DNA of 9,074 nt, taken from an uncultured Kineosporia sp. Lineage in GTDB: Bacteria > Actinomycetota > Actinomycetes > Actinomycetales > Kineosporiaceae. A program made the position numbers and the translations under genes. Location of the stretch: the NCBI GenBank assembly GCA_937859855.1, contig CALMAR010000239.1:1-9074 (forward strand). The letters run 5' to 3'. The notes below the pieces were generated by a model, which saw only the letters and a program-made list of their open reading frames with translations, was not told where the DNA came from and did not search any database. Positions 1 to 6,482 of this stretch are shown here, one piece after another (the stretch's first letter is position 1; every line of letters begins with the position of its first letter).

Positions 1-1
1 C

Positions 2-739
2 CGGGTCGGGGCGTTGGGGCTTGGGGTGGTCGATGAGGCGCAGGAGGTTGCGCCGATGCGGTGGCGGCTGATCCGCCGCCGGGTGCCCAGTCTGTCGATG
101 ACGGTGGTCGGCGACCTGGCCCAGACCAGTTCGGCGGCGGGCGCCACCAGCTGGGCCCAGGCGCTCGATCCGATCGCGAGCGGGCGCTGGCAGGTCCGGG
201 AGCTGACCGTGAACTATCGCACCCCCGCCATGATCATGCGGCCTGCGGTGGCGATGTTGCGCGCCGCCGGGATGCCCGGCTTGGACGAGCCCGAATCCGC
301 CCGGGAGGGCGACTGGCCACCGGTCGCGATCCAGCTGACCCGGCACAGCGGAGACGGCGGCTGGATCGGCGAACTCTGCTCGGCCGTGATCTCGGCGCTG
401 GCCAGCGACGACAACGCTCTGAGCGGCGGACTCTTCGCGGTTGTGCTGCCCCGGTCGCTGCGTGCTGAAGCCGGGGAACTGATCACCCAAGCGCTCAAGG
501 ACCCGGCCTCGGAGGCGGCCCGGATCGGCCCGGACCGGGTCAGCGTCCTCGGCGTTGATGAGGTCAAGGGCCTGGAGTTCGACGCGGTCGTGGTAGCCGA
601 GCCGGGCCTGATCATGGCCGAGTCATCCCGGGGAGCGAACGACCTGTATGTGGCGTTGACCCGCCCGACCCAGCGACTGACCGTCGTCCACTCGGATCCG
701 CTGCCACCGGGACTAGATGTTCTGTCTGGCCGACCATAG
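2..739 (+). CDS. HelD/HelR-family RNA polymerase-associated ATPase (UvrD-like SF1 helicase), C-terminal part
   Basis: This is the 3' end of a gene whose start lies left of the window; the open frame runs in from the first bases. The visible 245 residues contain the later superfamily 1 motifs in order: Walker B VVDEAQE (bases 26-46), motif III VVGDLAQT (bases 104-127), motif IV with NYR (about base 212), motif V VKGLEFD (bases 563-583) and motif VI YVALTRPTQRL (bases 647-679). The Walker A half is missing because of the window edge, not a mutation. The text around the motifs, MRWRLIRRRVPS before GDLAQT and LTVNYRTPAMI after it, fits the HelD/HelR branch better than UvrD or Rep. Proteins of this branch bind RNA polymerase and use ATP to release it from stalled complexes or nucleic acid, and in some actinobacteria HelR protects against rifampicin. 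HelD and HelR cannot be separated without the N-terminal coiled coil, so no symbol is given. The protein is cytoplasmic. Confidence 0.88.
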   Translation, partial: RVGALGLGVVDEAQEVAPMRWRLIRRRVPSLSMTVVGDLAQTSSAAGATSWAQALDPIASGRWQVRELTVNYRTPAMIMRPAVAMLRAAGMPGLDEPESAREGDWPPVAIQLTRHSGDGGWIGELCSAVISALASDDNALSGGLFAVVLPRSLRAEAGELITQALKDPASEAARIGPDRVSVLGVDEVKGLEFDAVVVAEPGLIMAESSRGANDLYVALTRPTQRLTVVHSDPLPPGLDVLSGRP

Positions 740-1008
740 GGCCCGGTGAGCACGAAGCGTCAGCGCTGCCGGTTTGACCTCGATGGGGCCCAAGCGGCCA
801 GCGCCAGCGCCCGGATCACCGGCACGATGACCGTAAAGAACTGCTCCTCGCTGGAGCGGAGTTCGCGGCTCCACGATCCGGACCGCGCGGCGCCCGGCGC
901 GCCAGTCCGGCCGGCGCAGGTACCGGGGAGGCGGTGTCACCTCGGCGTTGCCCAACCCGGCTGGGAGAGCTCCTGCTCGAATCTCCTGCGTCGTGAGAGG
1001 CTTCGGGC
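740..1008. other. Spacer between the helicase and kup, no convincing gene
   Basis: About 270 bases lie between the helicase stop and the kup start. A plus-strand frame opens at GTG 746 and runs to 1051, overlapping kup, and its third positions are GC-rich. Its product is rich in Arg, Ser and Cys and resembles no family I know. On the minus strand, two overlapping frames (ending at 713 and at 760) each have a protein-like segment, so a decayed or frameshifted short gene is possible but not shown. I see no tRNA, no riboswitch fold I recognise and no clear -35/-10 pair. The kup promoter should lie here. Confidence 0.4.
995..1000 (+). promoter_or_regulatory. Ribosome binding site of kup
   Basis: GAGAGG ends eight bases before ATG 1009. 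It supports that ATG as the true start, which matters because the resulting protein has a long N-terminal extension. The only other in-frame start codon before the first membrane segment is a GTG at codon 18. Confidence 0.55.
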
Positions 1009-3126
1009 ATGCCGGAGCCAGCTCGGGGAGACCAGCCCGGGGCCGGCCTGAGCCCGGACGTGGCCGCGGAGTTCGACGCCGATATCAAAGCCGAGCAGGC
1101 GGCCGGACTGCCACAGAGCCAGCCCGAGAATCAGCCCGAGAATCAGCCCGAGAGCCACGATCAAGAGGACCAGACCGGCAGCCGCGATCAAGAGAACCAG
1201 ACCGACGACGAGATTGACGACGACCAGGCCGAGGGCCACCATCTTCGACCGGCCGGGCTCACCCTGGTCATCGGAGCGCTCGGAGTGGTGTTCGGAGACA
1301 TCGGCACTAGCCCGTTGTACGCCCTGCAGACCGTCTTCAAGATCGACAACGGTGCGGTCCGGCCGACCGAGAGTGACGTCTTCGGCGTGGTCTCACTGAT
1401 GTTCTGGTCGATCACCATCGTGGTGTCGATCAAATACGTCACCGTGGTGATGCGGGCCGACAACCACGGCGAGGGCGGCGTGATGGCGCTGATCGCGCTG
1501 ATCCGCCGGTTACTCGGCGAGGTCCGCAGCGGCACCAAAGCGATCATGCTGCTCGGCGTGTTGGGTGCTTCGTTGTTCTACGGCGACACCCTGATCACCC
1601 CGGCCATCTCGGTGCTTTCCGCAGTGGAGGGCCTGAAGGTGGCCGCGCCCAGCCTGACCCACCTGGTCCTGCCGCTGGCCTCGGTGATCCTGGCGGGCCT
1701 GTTCGCCGTACAGAGGTACGGCACCGGCCGGGTCGGCGCCCTGTTCGGCCCGGTCATGATCGTCTGGTTCCTGGTGCTGGCGATCGCCGGCATCGGCGGC
1801 ATCACCAAGCAGCCGCGGGTGCTGCTGGGCCTGTCCCCTACCTATGCGGTCAGTTTCGTGATCTCGCACGCCTATATCGCCTTCGTCGCGATCGGTGCCG
1901 TGGTGCTGGTGATCACCGGTGCGGAGGCGCTCTACGCCGACATGGGGCACTTCGGCCGGTCGCCGATCGCCCGGGCGTGGTTCTTCGTCGTCTTCCCGGC
2001 GCTGACTCTGAACTATCTGGGCCAAGCCGCGCTGATTCTGCACAACCGGTCCGCGGTGCAGAACCCGTTCTTCCTGCTGATGCCGTCCTGGACCCGGCTG
2101 CCGATGGTGGGGCTGGCCACGATGGCGACCGTGATCGCCTCGCAGGCGGTGATTTCGGGCGCCTTCTCCGTCACCCGTCAGGCCATGCAACTGGGCTATC
2201 TGCCGCCGCTGACGGTGCGGCAGACCTCTCGCAGCGAGGGTGGCCAGATCTACCTGCCGGCGATCAACGGGATGCTGTTCGCCGGGGTCCTGATCCTGGC
2301 CCTGGCGTTCGGTTCATCCGCCCGGCTGGCCACCGCCTACGGCGTCGCGGTGACCGGCGCGCTGCTGATCGACACGGTGCTGCTGCTCGTGGTGGCCCGC
2401 AACGGCTGGCACTGGCATCCGGCCAAGCTGGTGGCGGCCGCGATCGTGTTCGGGGGTGTGGAACTGGCGTTCTTCTCCGGGAACCTCGTCAAGGTCTTCC
2501 ACGGCGGCTGGCTGCCGCTGCTGGTGGCGGCGTCCGTGTTCACCATCATGACCACCTGGCAGGCCGGACGGCGGATCGTCACGGCTGAGCGCGCCACCAC
2601 CGAGGGCCGGCTCAGCGACTTCATCACCGAGATGCGCGAGCATCCGCTGCACCGGGTGCCTGGGACCGCGGTCTTCCCGCATCCGACCAAGGCGACCACG
2701 CCGCTGGCGCTGCGGGCCAACGTGCTGCACAACCACATCTTGCACGACCGGGTGGTGATCGTCAGCGCCCGGGCCGCGACCCAGCCGACGGTGCCCCCGG
2801 AGCGCCGGATCCGGATCGACGACCTGGGCTACGGCGGCGACGGGATCTTCCACGTCACCCTGTACTACGGATTCTCCGAGAGTCCCAACGTCCTGGCCGC
2901 ACTGCATCAGGCCCGGGCGATGGGCCTGGCCGAGGCGGATTTCGACCCCGATGACGCCTCCTACTTCGTCTCCCGGGCCAGTCTGCACGCGACCAGGCGG
3001 CCGGGAATGAGTCGCTGGCGCAAGGCCCTGTTCATCGGCCTGGCGCACAACGCGGCCAATCCGGCCGACTACTTCGGCCTGCCCTCGGACCGGACGGTCG
3101 TGATGGGCACCCAGGTGGATGTGTGA
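1009..3126 (+). CDS. kup: KUP/HAK/KT-family potassium uptake permease
   Basis: This 705-residue integral membrane protein is a KUP-family K+ importer, known in bacteria as a K+/H+ symporter. The first membrane helix carries the family signature FGDIGTSPLYAL at residues 95-106, including the conserved Asp97. Further signatures are ADNHGEGG after helix 2, FYGDTLITPAISVLSAVEG in helix 3, TGAEALYADMGHFG, and a run of about twelve hydrophobic segments ending near residue 525 (WQAGRRI). The remaining 180 residues form the usual cytoplasmic domain, with RVVIVS, SYFVSR, PGMSRWR and the closing VVMGTQVDV. The odd part is the first 84 residues: they are hydrophilic, strongly acidic and contain QPEN and DQE(D/N)QT repeats, whereas typical bacterial Kup proteins have only about 10-20 residues before helix 1. 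The last four bases overlap ilvA, so the two genes probably share a transcript. No regulatory K+ or c-di-AMP riboswitch was recognised upstream. Confidence 0.96.
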   Translation: MPEPARGDQPGAGLSPDVAAEFDADIKAEQAAGLPQSQPENQPENQPESHDQEDQTGSRDQENQTDDEIDDDQAEGHHLRPAGLTLVIGALGVVFGDIGTSPLYALQTVFKIDNGAVRPTESDVFGVVSLMFWSITIVVSIKYVTVVMRADNHGEGGVMALIALIRRLLGEVRSGTKAIMLLGVLGASLFYGDTLITPAISVLSAVEGLKVAAPSLTHLVLPLASVILAGLFAVQRYGTGRVGALFGPVMIVWFLVLAIAGIGGITKQPRVLLGLSPTYAVSFVISHAYIAFVAIGAVVLVITGAEALYADMGHFGRSPIARAWFFVVFPALTLNYLGQAALILHNRSAVQNPFFLLMPSWTRLPMVGLATMATVIASQAVISGAFSVTRQAMQLGYLPPLTVRQTSRSEGGQIYLPAINGMLFAGVLILALAFGSSARLATAYGVAVTGALLIDTVLLLVVARNGWHWHPAKLVAAAIVFGGVELAFFSGNLVKVFHGGWLPLLVAASVFTIMTTWQAGRRIVTAERATTEGRLSDFITEMREHPLHRVPGTAVFPHPTKATTPLALRANVLHNHILHDRVVIVSARAATQPTVPPERRIRIDDLGYGGDGIFHVTLYYGFSESPNVLAALHQARAMGLAEADFDPDDASYFVSRASLHATRRPGMSRWRKALFIGLAHNAANPADYFGLPSDRTVVMGTQVDV
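1120..1204 (+). repeat. Short in-frame tandem repeats in the kup N-terminus
   Basis: Three head-to-tail 12-base units, CAGCCCGAGAAT, CAGCCCGAGAAT and CAGCCCGAGAGC, occupy 1120-1155 and encode QPEN-QPEN-QPES (residues 38-49). They are followed by two copies of a 20-base unit differing at one base (1158-1177 and 1185-1204, offset 27 bases), which encode DQEDQT and DQENQT. Both periods are multiples of three, so gain or loss of a unit would keep the kup frame. Confidence 0.9.
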
Positions 3127-4391
3127 GTTCCGGCATGGATGAGGTCAGCTGGGCCGACGTCGAAGCCGCCAACGATCTGCTGGAGGGCGTGGTCCGCCGC
3201 ACTCCACTGGTGCACAGCCGGGCACTGACCGAGCGGTTCGGCCAGCCAGTCCAGTTGAAATGCGAGAACTTGCAGCGGGCAGGCTCTTTCAAGATTCGCG
3301 GGGCCTACAACCGGATGTTCCGGCTGACTCCACAGGAGCGGGCCCGCGGAGTGGTGGCGGCCTCGGCGGGCAACCACGCCCAAGGGGTGGCCCTGGCGGC
3401 CCGGCTGCTGGGCATCTCGGCCCGGATCTTCATGCCGATCGGCGCGCCGCTGCCCAAGCTGGACGCCACCCTCGGTTACGGCGCGAAGGTCGAGCTGACC
3501 GGTCACAGCGTGGACGACTGCCTGGTGGCGGCCATCGCCTTCGCCCAGGAGTCCGGGGCGGTGCTGATCCATCCGTTCGACCACCCGGATGTGGTTGCGG
3601 GCCAGGGGACGGTCGCGATCGAGATCCTGAAGGAGTTGCCCGAGGCCGGCACGGTCCTGGTCGGTGCCGGTGGTGGCGGCCTACTGGCCGGGATGGCCAT
3701 CGCACTGCGCCAGCAACGGCCCGGGCTGCGGCTGATCGGGGTGCAGGCCGAGGGGGCCGCGGCCTATCCGCCGTCCCTGGCCCAGGGTTCGCCAATGGCC
3801 CTGGACACGATGGCGACCATGGCCGACGGGGTCGCGGTAGGGCGGCCGGGCGACGTGCCGTTCGCGATCGTGCGGGATCTGGTCGACGGATTCGTCACGG
3901 TCAGCGAGGAGGAGATCTCTCGCGCCATGCTGCTGCTGATGGAGCGGCAGAAGCTCGTGGTCGAGCCGGCTGGGGCGGTGGCGGTGGCTCCGCTGCTGGC
4001 CGCGGGCTCGATGGGACTGGATGGGCGGCCGCTGCGCGGGGATTCGGCTCTGCTGGACGACGCTCCGGGACCGGTGGTGGCGGTGCTGTCGGGCGGGAAT
4101 GTCGATCCGCTGCTGCTGCTGGGGCTGATCCGGCACGGGATGGCCGCCGCCGGGCGTTATCTGTCGCTGCGGGTCCGGACGCCGGACCGGCCCGGGTCAC
4201 TGGCCGCGCTGCTGGCCACCCTGGCCGCTACCGATGCGAACGTGCTGGAGGTGGAGCACGTTCGCATCGGCGCCGCCCTGCCGGTCAACGACGTGGAGAT
4301 CGCGGTCCGGCTGGAGACTCGCGGATCGGAGCACTGCCAGCGGGTGCTGGCCGATCTGGTCAAGGCCGGCTATCAACCTCAGGCCGAGTGA
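3123..4391 (+). CDS. ilvA: Threonine ammonia-lyase (threonine dehydratase) with C-terminal ACT domain
   Basis: This 422-residue cytoplasmic PLP enzyme deaminates threonine to 2-oxobutanoate and ammonia, the entry step to isoleucine, and usually also acts on serine. The fold-type II PLP core shows the Schiff-base lysine Lys57 in GSFKIRGAYN, the substrate/cofactor loop SAGNHAQG around Asn84, the phosphate-binding glycine loop GAGGGG at 181-186, and SGGN near residue 325. A single ACT-like domain follows from about residue 345 (LSLRVRTPDRPGSLAALL), a usual site of allosteric control by amino acids. Length and the single ACT unit match the roughly 400-residue actinobacterial form, not the 514-residue E. 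coli biosynthetic enzyme with two such units. GTG 3123 is preferred over ATG 3135 because AGGTGG lies four bases before it (3113-3118) and it overlaps the kup stop as GTGA, a coupling arrangement. Whether the role is biosynthetic or catabolic cannot be told from the sequence. Confidence 0.95.
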   Translation: MSSGMDEVSWADVEAANDLLEGVVRRTPLVHSRALTERFGQPVQLKCENLQRAGSFKIRGAYNRMFRLTPQERARGVVAASAGNHAQGVALAARLLGISARIFMPIGAPLPKLDATLGYGAKVELTGHSVDDCLVAAIAFAQESGAVLIHPFDHPDVVAGQGTVAIEILKELPEAGTVLVGAGGGGLLAGMAIALRQQRPGLRLIGVQAEGAAAYPPSLAQGSPMALDTMATMADGVAVGRPGDVPFAIVRDLVDGFVTVSEEEISRAMLLLMERQKLVVEPAGAVAVAPLLAAGSMGLDGRPLRGDSALLDDAPGPVVAVLSGGNVDPLLLLGLIRHGMAAAGRYLSLRVRTPDRPGSLAALLATLAATDANVLEVEHVRIGAALPVNDVEIAVRLETRGSEHCQRVLADLVKAGYQPQAE

Positions 4392-4393
4392 AA

Positions 4394-4409
4394 GCCGCGG
4401 ATCAGCGGC
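4394..4409. terminator. Small hairpin at the ilvA/lipoprotein convergent junction
   Basis: GCCGC (4394-4398) and GCGGC (4405-4409) are inverted with a six-base loop GGATCA. The hairpin sits two bases after the ilvA stop and spans the stop codon of the opposing lipoprotein gene, whose coding region is only ten bases away. No T-run follows on either strand. A bidirectional terminator is plausible from position, but a 5-bp stem is weak evidence. Confidence 0.3.
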
Positions 4410-5517
4410 CCATCGCCCCGCCCAGCTCCTTCATCACCGCTGAGACGTCGATAGCGGTTGCGCCCGAAGGCTTCTCGATCTCACCGGAACCGACGTTCAC
4501 GCCCACATCCAGGGTCAGCTTGGCCCCGGGCGCAGTCTTCTTCATGAACTGGGTCAGATCCAGCGCCACCCCGGACAGCTTGTCGTTCTTCGACCACAGG
4601 TTCATGCTGATCGGCTTGTCCGGGATCTCGGCGATGCTCCTGCGAACGTCGCTGGCCGACGCCGTACCGACGAGCTTGATCACGTCGTCCTGGACCGCGC
4701 CGGCGATCTGCTTGGCCGGGGCGGTGAGCCGGTACTCCTGACCCCGGTCGGTGTCACCCAGCTTGGTGATGGTGGCCTTGTCGCGGTAGGCCGCCTTCAG
4801 ATCGGTGAACAGTTTCTGCACCGCGCCGGCATCGACCGTGGGTGAGGGCTGCGCCGTCGGCAGCGCGTTCAGGGCCCCGCTCTGCTTGAGCGCCTGCATC
4901 AGCGCCTGCACGTCGACCGAGATCCATTGTCCGTGAGCGGCTTTGCGCAAGGGAGCCAGGCTCGGCGGCAGGTTGGTCAGCGCGGCATCGACCTGGGAGG
5001 CGTCCTGGCCGGCCAGTTCCATGATCTTCGGCACGGAGGCCCGGGCGTACAGGACGCCGTCCTTGAACCGGAACTCGGCCAAGGAGTCGCCGGACAGCCG
5101 CACCGCGATCGCGACGTCACCGGCCTGCTTCAGGTAGGTGCCGAATTTCTGCGGATCACCCAGCAGCGCGTTCAGGTCGGGGATCTGCTGGGAGGTGGTG
5201 GCCGAGTCGGACAGGTGCTTGCCGTCGGGTGCGTGGATCGAATACTGGACGTCGCCGGCCAGCACCTCTCCCAGCAACTTCCGGTCGCTGGCGCTCATCG
5301 GGTCGTTTTCGGCCTTCGAGATCGCGGCGATGTCCTTGACGGTCGAGTCCAGCCTGACCGTGAACGAGGCGCTGTCGGCGTCCTCGAAGGATGACAACGC
5401 CTTCGAGACCTGCTGCTTGGCGCTGAGCTGCTTCACCGCCCCGCAGCCGGCCACCCCGGCGGTGATGGTGACCGCCGCCGCGGCAATGGCGATCCCCTGA
5501 GAAAGTGTGCGACGCAA
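4402..5517 (-). CDS. Secreted lipoprotein of unknown function
   Basis: This encodes a 371-residue lipoprotein precursor. From the TTG start at 5517 the N-terminus is RRT, then a hydrophobic run of about 16 residues, then the lipobox GVAGC with Cys25 as the predicted lipid-modified residue. An upstream in-frame start would add 23 residues before the signal peptide; the TTG is preferred because a G-rich Shine-Dalgarno sequence lies eight bases ahead of it. The mature protein has no recognised catalytic motif. It has alternating hydrophobic/polar stretches that suggest beta strands (SFTVRLDSTV, EFRFKDGVLYARA, KLTLDVGVNVG), a Pro-rich break PTAQPSPT at residues 220-227 that may separate two domains, and a C-terminus ending EIEKPSGATAIDVSAVMKEL. 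This recalls LolA/LppX/LprG-like actinobacterial lipoproteins that carry lipids across the envelope, but I cannot confirm that family. It is probably anchored on the outer face of the cytoplasmic membrane. Confidence 0.82.
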   Translation of the reverse strand: MRRTLSQGIAIAAAAVTITAGVAGCGAVKQLSAKQQVSKALSSFEDADSASFTVRLDSTVKDIAAISKAENDPMSASDRKLLGEVLAGDVQYSIHAPDGKHLSDSATTSQQIPDLNALLGDPQKFGTYLKQAGDVAIAVRLSGDSLAEFRFKDGVLYARASVPKIMELAGQDASQVDAALTNLPPSLAPLRKAAHGQWISVDVQALMQALKQSGALNALPTAQPSPTVDAGAVQKLFTDLKAAYRDKATITKLGDTDRGQEYRLTAPAKQIAGAVQDDVIKLVGTASASDVRRSIAEIPDKPISMNLWSKNDKLSGVALDLTQFMKKTAPGAKLTLDVGVNVGSGEIEKPSGATAIDVSAVMKELGGAMGR

Positions 5518-5524
5518 CGCGGGT

Positions 5525-5532
5525 TCCCCCCT
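5525..5532 (-). promoter_or_regulatory. Ribosome binding site fixing the TTG start of the lipoprotein gene
   Basis: Read on the minus strand this is AGGGGGGA; its run of six G ends eight bases before TTG 5517. It is the best Shine-Dalgarno match near any candidate start of this gene and places translation initiation just before the signal peptide. A weak -10-like CATTAT lies a few bases further upstream, without a clear -35. Confidence 0.5.
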
Positions 5533-5601
5533 AGCAGATAATGGGCCCCGCTTCCCCACAGCGGACCCGATGACGAACCGAACCATATCGGATGCTCAGC
5601 A

Positions 5602-5643
5602 AGGGTTCCGGGCCAAACCCACAAGAAAGTCCGGCCGAACCCT
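5602..5643 (-). terminator. Long hairpin just after the alkylation-repair gene
   Basis: AGGGTTC (5602-5608) pairs with GAACCCT (5637-5643), and the adjacent GGCC at 5611-5614 pairs with GGCC at 5633-5636. This gives an 11-bp stem with a two-base bulge and an 18-base loop. It begins at the stop codon of the minus-strand repair gene. No U-rich tail follows, as is common for actinobacterial terminators. It could end that transcript, or it could lie in the leader of the lipoprotein mRNA if the two genes are co-transcribed. The rest of the 125-base spacer (5518-5642) shows nothing else. Confidence 0.4.
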
Positions 5644-6386
5644 CAAGTCCGGCGCAGCTGGAGGATGGCGGATCGCTGGGCGCCGGACAGGTACTTGACC
5701 GCCTCGGCGATGGTTACCCCGGATGCCTCCCGGGCCCGCGGCGCCAGCCATTCGAAGACCAGATCCGGCCGGGTCCGGGCGGTTTCGCGAAGCACCCAGC
5801 CGATCGCCTTCCGGACGAAGAACTCCTTCTCGCCCAGCATCGCGCCGGCGTAACGGGCGAACCGCGGCCAATCGCCCCGGCCCGCTCGCAGCGGGCGCTG
5901 ATGCACCAGCAGGGCCGCCCGCCGGATCCAGAAGTCCTGGTCGGTGGCCCATCGGTCCAGGACCGCGGTCACCGCTGCCTGATCCGGTTGCTGCTCAAGG
6001 GCCGGCCCGAGCAGGTCGCCGGCCAGCACGTCCACCAGCGCCCAGGTCCGGGACTCGCGCAGCATCCCTTCGATCGGCGGGACGTCGTCCAGGCCGATTA
6101 GGCCGGCTCGCTGGGTGAGCAGCAGCGCCGCCGCCAGCCGCCGCTCGTGCACCGGCCGGCCCTCCGGTTCGCGCCAGAGCCGGCCAGCCAGGTCCAGCAG
6201 CTGGTGATGGGTCAAACCGGCGTGCTGGGCCAGCAGCGCCTGGACCGCCCCCCGGGTGTCCGGCACCGATGTGCCGTAGTGATGCAGGGTGCTGCGCAGG
6301 TAGGCCGCTTCCTTCTCGGCCCGCTCGGGCCGCCCGGCCACCCGCAACCGCAGATCAAGGTCCGCGGCGGCGGCGGCGACGTCCAC
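5643..6386 (-). CDS. AlkD-like DNA alkylation repair protein (HEAT-repeat DNA glycosylase family)
   Basis: This 247-residue, all-helical cytoplasmic protein matches the DNA alkylation repair (AlkC/AlkD) family. AlkD removes N3- and N7-alkylated purines without flipping the base into a pocket, using a concave HEAT-repeat surface. The residues that matter in AlkD have counterparts here: Trp115 and Asp119 in RTWALVDVLAGD (same spacing as AlkD Trp109/Asp113), an arginine in DFWIRRAAL (Arg155 or Arg156, for Arg148), and Trp197 in RKAIGWVLRE (for Trp187). The family hallmark EKEFFVRKAIGWVLRE is intact at 186-201, so activity is plausible. Length fits the usual 220-250. The GTG at 6386 is the first possible start in this frame; no Shine-Dalgarno lies before it, but a -10-like GATAAT does, suggesting a leaderless message. 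It is divergent from the Fe-S oxidoreductase gene and followed on the same strand by the lipoprotein gene, with no obvious functional link to either. Confidence 0.9.
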   Translation of the reverse strand: MDVAAAAADLDLRLRVAGRPERAEKEAAYLRSTLHHYGTSVPDTRGAVQALLAQHAGLTHHQLLDLAGRLWREPEGRPVHERRLAAALLLTQRAGLIGLDDVPPIEGMLRESRTWALVDVLAGDLLGPALEQQPDQAAVTAVLDRWATDQDFWIRRAALLVHQRPLRAGRGDWPRFARYAGAMLGEKEFFVRKAIGWVLRETARTRPDLVFEWLAPRAREASGVTIAEAVKYLSGAQRSAILQLRRT

Positions 6387-6392
6387 CAGATC

Positions 6393-6398
6393 ATTATC
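6393..6398 (-). promoter_or_regulatory. Putative -10 box of a leaderless promoter for the alkylation-repair gene
   Basis: On the minus strand GATAAT matches five of six bases of the TATAAT consensus. It is followed by six bases and then the GTG start codon, so transcription would start at or within a base of the initiation codon. No -35-like hexamer is seen about 17 bases upstream. The rest of the 96-base divergent spacer (6387-6482) is GC-rich and holds the plus-strand ribosome binding site GGGAG at 6473-6477. Confidence 0.35.
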
Positions 6399-6482
6399 CG
6401 CTGGCGCGGGGCCCTGGCTGGTGGCCCGGCCGCACCGGACTGAGAGACTGGCCCGGGTTCACCACCAGGTTCGGGAGCACAG

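Noticed and set aside
740..1008. Possible riboswitch upstream of kup
   Set aside because: I looked for a c-di-AMP (ydaO-type) or similar conserved core before the K+ transporter and recognised none; a covariance-model search would settle it.
937..1242. Minus-strand frame encoding a very hydrophobic repeat (LVLLIVALGLILGLILGLAL), resembling a small membrane protein
   Set aside because: It is the antisense of the acidic Gln/Asn/Glu repeats in the kup N-terminus; codons for E, D, Q and N read backwards give L, I and V. No start or ribosome binding site supports it.
1510..2190. Long minus-strand frames inside kup (also 2314-3048)
   Set aside because: Low-complexity Arg/Gly/Gln/His-rich shadows of a well-supported transporter gene.
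3260..4741. 493-codon plus-strand frame overlapping ilvA and running into the antisense of the lipoprotein gene
   Set aside because: Most of it is Arg/Gly/Ala-rich out-of-frame translation of ilvA, which has clear PLP and ACT motifs in the correct frame.
6409..6427. Inverted repeat GGGCC/GGCCC with a nine-base loop in the divergent spacer, as an operator
   Set aside because: A five-pair GC-only match is expected by chance at this base composition.
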